From Acanthochlamys bracteata (Eukaryota; Streptophyta; Magnoliopsida; Pandanales; Velloziaceae): DNA of 64,000 nucleotides. This document shows, piece after piece, positions 60,299 through 64,000 of the stretch. The position numbers were made by a program, and so were the translations under genes. Positions within the stretch are counted from its first letter, which is position 1, and each line of letters starts with the position of its first letter. The stretch spans positions 2,501 to 66,500 of the forward strand of contig CM034143.1 of assembly GCA_019914995.1 (NCBI GenBank). The letters are read 5' to 3'. The notes beneath the pieces were generated by a model that did not search any database, was not told where the DNA came from, and saw only the letters and a list, made by a program, of their open reading frames with translations.

Positions 60299-63200
60299 CT
60301 ATCTGTGCTGGAAGTTGAGGTATCGGATGCAGAAGGCGAAGGTGAAGGCAAAGAGGATAATGAATCCAACATGAGCAACAGCAGCGTAACAGACGAAGCT
60401 GTATTCAAATCCCAGCATCTCCTTGAGGAAAAACTTCATGTCCAAGCGGATGGGTAGCCCAGGTATCTGAACCAAGTTGTTCTTATCCCCCAGCTGAGAC
60501 GCCGTCAGGCCATACACAGTCCATGCCACTGGATTCGCCCAGTAGAACCACCTCCACCATATCGGTATCATCTATATACAAAAAACATTTATGCTCCGCA
60601 TTATAATACATTCATTCCCTTTTGTTTTTGCTGCAAAAACAACAAAAACAAATCGACCAACTCACAGGTCTGGGTATTATGAAACCGCCGAACAAGTTCC
60701 AGAAGCTTATTATCAGCGCTGACACTACACTAGCGATTTGGTGACTTGGAGTGAGTGCCATCACCATCATGCCATAGAGCGTCAAGCAAACAAAGCTCAT
60801 GAAGATGAAGTAAATGAACCAGAAGAAATCGCCTGCTTGCCAAGAGAATCCAATCATAGAGAATAGAATGACGCTGTACAAGAGACTCTGCACCGTTAAG
60901 TAGACTACCTCCACACCCATCTAAAAAACAAAAGAATGTCGATGAGCAGTGTATCCAGAATCGTTAATTAAAAACTCTGACAAAATACTACAGTGAGAAT
61001 GAAGATTCAATTTTGCCTGTGCAAACGCATACGACATGGACGAGTACATCCCTGCTGCTCTTTCACGATAGAGGACGGTCCTCTCAATTGCTACAATAGG
61101 CTGCACGGCGTTTGAATTGAACAGTCCGACAAAAAAGATGGCAACATATATGGCTCCAATAAGATTGGACAGATCTTGTTCTGTGTCTCTGTTAACGACG
61201 CAAGAAATTAAGATGAAAGTATCCGCAAATAGTGCCGATAAGGGGGAACAAAAAGAAAAAACAAGATGCTTAGTGCGCAAAGTAGAACAACTTACGTATG
61301 TTGGCCCTTGTTCCAAAAGATGGTGCCGAACATTAAACCAGCAACAAGTGTCAAAATGAAGCGAGTAGCATTGTATTGTGGGTTTCTCCAGTAAGACCAG
61401 AAGTGTTTCCAGAAACAAGCAGCGCATTGACTTGTGAATGTCTGGGCATATTTCGCATCAAAGGAGATATCCTTTGATCCTGGAGAGGGACAACTTAGCC
61501 GCTGAATAACTGCTTCGTTTTTCCTGCACAAGGATGGAGATCATGCATGATTCGCCTCCCAAAGAGCCGTCGGTACACGATCGAGGAAAGTTATTAGAGA
61601 AAAAAAAAAAGAAGACATGCATGCTGGGGATCTTTACTCGTATAGAGACGAATTAGAATATATTTCTGCAAAATCTATGTTCAGACGGCTCTCAACTGAA
61701 GGAGAGCTTATTTCCAGCATCCATGTAGCAGGATTATAACCTTCGGTGATTTTTGGAATGCCTGGAATGGCCTGTAAAATTTTTATTTAAAAAAAAAAAC
61801 AAAAATTTGATGTGAGTAAGTACTCGTAATAGGTTAAGGAGGGAAACTCACTTCAAAGGAAACTCACTTCAAAGTATTGTACAAGTTTGTGAGAACGGTC
61901 ACCAAGATCTCCTTCATATATGACCTGTCCTCCCATCTTCAATAGCAGTAGCTGGAAATTAAAACATGAATTTTAATATGCCGGCATATGATCAATTAGG
62001 TAGCAGTAAAGACTATTATATGATAATAAATTGAGCAAAGAGAAAGAAATGATCACCTCATCAAAAGACTCAAAAATATCGATACTTGGTTGGTGAATAG
62101 TGCAAACAACCGTCCGGCCAGTATCAACTGTATTTCTCACTGTCCTCATAACAATTGCGGCAGCTCTAGCATCAAGCCCTGTCGTCGGTTCATCCATGAA
62201 GATGATGGATGGATTTGAGACCAACTCTACAGCAATTGTAAGCCTTTTTCTTTGTTCTGTCGAAAGACCGTCTACACCCGGTAGGCCTACCAGAGAGTCC
62301 CTTATAACGTCAAGCTCGACCAACTCCATGATTTCTTCCACAAACATCTACAATCATCGAACAGAAAACAGGCAGTTCAATAAATTTTATATTATCCTAC
62401 AAATTTGCATAATTATGTTCAGAAATAGCTGCGATGCAATTATATTCAATACAAGAGACGCAAGCACTAATTAAGCACGATTTTGGTTCGTTGCATGATA
62501 AGTGAAAATGTAGAAGAAAGCAAGGAATTGAATGAGAAACATGCCTTCCTTGTTTCTCGGTTAACTTCAGGGGCGAGCCGCAACCAGGCTGAGTATGCAA
62601 GAGACTCGAAGACAGTAACATAAGGGGAATGTATGTCGTTCTGTTCGCAGTAACCGCTAATTCTAGCAAAAGTTTCTTGCTTCTTCGGGTAACCAGAAAT
62701 GTAGACACTTCCTTCCACATAACCTCCAGTCTTCCTCCCTGCTAAGACATCCATCAATGTTGTCTTTCCAGCTCCACTAACACCTACCAGCGCAGTCAGG
62801 ATGCCTGCTCTGAAAGCACCACTTACGTCGCGTAATAGCTGAAGACGGGAATCCTCAATGCCTTGCCTCTTCATTTCCTGAAAACAATATAAATTGCTTG
62901 CAAATTTCCTAGCAGCTTAGAAGAAGGGATTCATCAAAATAAGAAATTTAAACTCACAGCAGGCATGTCGACATAATAGTTGACATGATCAAAAGCAAGA
63001 GAAAGCGGTTCGAAAGGTAGAACCATTCCTCTCCTAGCTTGATGATTTGGAGAATCTGCATAACCATGAACATATGCCACAGAAACTGTACGTAAAAGTC
63101 CAAGATGTAAGGAATCAAACATCCCTACTTATTATTAACAGCGTACAAAACACAAGCAGTTGAATCTTTGAGCGTATCCAATATGACAAGGTCATACCAA

Positions 63201-63932
63201 GCTGTATTGCAAAGAGAAAAAGTACGAACCACTTCAAAATATTGCAAGAAGAAAATAAGAACCATGGATGGATCATCGAAAACCAGCTTTAAACTGATCA
63301 AGCTGCATAGATTAATCTCTAAGTAGATTGATTTTAGTCATGACATATTACATATAATTTGCTAGATATAGTGACCTTTCTCAAGGAAATAAGTTAACAG
63401 ATCATCTAAGAACCTTCATTATTAGCTCCTCCAGGGTGCTCCGGTACCGGTTTCTCCGAATCCTCTTGTGTCATGGTGGTCTGGATGCTTCCAAGAGCTG
63501 AGAAAATGAAAACTATCTGCATCGATCTACACTTTCTAGAGAAATAAAGTTGCGAAGGAGCTAGGGATGGATGACTCACGCTTTAAATAAGTTAAGGCCA
63601 GAACGAAAAGAATGTTATACAAGAAAGAAAACCCAATCAAGGCACCTACAGAAATCCAGTACCAGTAACCTTCTACGAACATTCCTTTGGACCTTAGAAT
63701 AGCTTTTCCAATTGTTGGTTCATTAATGGTGGCGTCATTATTCGGCTGCAGCAATTATCAAGTGAGGACATGTCGAGTAGGATATGACAAGCAGGTGCAA
63801 AAAATTTTAGGCAATATCAGAAGCTCACATTGTTCCATCTTGGATCAAGGAACTCATTAATGGCTATAGCATTCTGCCCGTACATCATTGGAGAAATCCA
63901 GTATCCCCATATCCACCATGGTTGGATGTCGT
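60299..63932 (-). CDS. PDR-type full-size ABCG transporter, C-terminal half (partial)
   Basis: Twelve in-phase exons: 63932-63829, 63745-63580, 63497-63414, 63055-62958, 62877-62545, 62347-62057, 61951-61868, 61771-61638, 61523-61296, 61188-61017, 60920-60666 and 60571-60299. They give the last 739 aa; full-size members have about 1,430, and the rest lies beyond base 64000. It starts in TMD1 ([20 protein letters not shown]). NBD2 has Walker [10 protein letters not shown], the PDR motif [21 protein letters not shown]-loop [13 protein letters not shown], the signature-region [16 protein letters not shown], Walker B IIFMDEP and an H-loop His in CTIHQPS. TMD2 with about six helices follows, including [20 protein letters not shown] and [20 protein letters not shown]. 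Such transporters export hydrophobic compounds or hormones at the plasma membrane; the substrate is unknown. Two introns use GC donors. Confidence 0.95.
61842..61873 (-). repeat. 16-bp tandem duplication of a 5' splice site in the ABCG gene
   Basis: Two identical adjacent 16-mers, GGAAACTCACTTCAAA on the + strand, lie at 61842-61857 and 61858-61873. On the coding strand each reads TTTGAA|GTGAGTTTCC, so the donor site is present twice. The upstream donor (exon end 61868) keeps the frame. Use of the second would insert codons ending in TGA. Confidence 0.9.
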
Positions 63933-64000
63933 CTGTCAGAGACAAAGAGTAAAATCTGGAATTAATGAAGCTAGAAAGAATACAAAGCAGTGTCACAAGA

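Overview
This is a stretch of plant nuclear DNA. The genes carry many short phase-consistent GT-AG introns, a nuclear tRNA-Leu is present, and the gene families are plant-specific: GRF, trihelix, a CTR1-type Raf kinase, DUF868, a PDR-type ABCG transporter and a plant GABA/amino-acid transporter. A Ty1-copia remnant and several MITE-like elements sit between or inside genes. Gene spacing suggests a moderately compact angiosperm genome. I cannot name the species. All gene models below were built by hand from splice signals and reading-phase continuity.

Layout. 1-1.03 kb: 3' end of a Ty1-copia element with its 3' LTR. 1.03-9.1 kb: gene-poor, AT-rich, with several local duplications and one fold-back element. 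9.2-12.2 kb (-): GAT1-like amino-acid/GABA transporter with a MITE-like insertion in intron 3. 12.5 kb (-): tRNA-Leu(UAA). 13.0-15.4 kb (-): OTU-domain cysteine protease. 16.1-22.9 kb: no recognised gene; a possible short + strand transcript, a hAT-like MITE with target duplication, and a 1.6 kb T-rich tract. 22.9-28.9 kb (-): PCF11/PCFS4-like mRNA 3'-end processing factor. 29.9-35.0 kb (-): complete 15-exon CTR1 ethylene-signalling kinase. 35.4-38.3 kb (+): DUF868 gene, divergent from CTR1. 40.3-42.4 kb (+): cytosolic fructose-bisphosphate aldolase. 43.0-44.1 kb (-): single-domain trihelix factor. 45.4-49.7 kb (+): 16-exon kelch-repeat protein. 50.2-54.3 kb (+): degraded gene containing a roughly 75-bp coding repeat array. 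54.3-57.8 kb: AT-rich spacer. 57.8-59.9 kb (+): growth-regulating factor with a miR396 site. 60.3-64 kb (-): C-terminal half of a full-size PDR/ABCG transporter that runs off the window.

The genes are a normal collinear plant gene set, not an operon or cassette. CTR1, GRF and the trihelix gene are regulatory, aldolase is housekeeping glycolysis, and GAT1-like and ABCG are plasma-membrane transport. The most unusual signals are RNA-processing details: several GC-AG introns, a tandemly duplicated 5' splice site in the ABCG gene, and a splice junction in the kelch gene that cannot be made in-frame with canonical sites. The decayed repeat-protein gene at 50.5-54 kb is the least explained element. 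I found no previously undescribed defence or mobile system that the sequence clearly supports.
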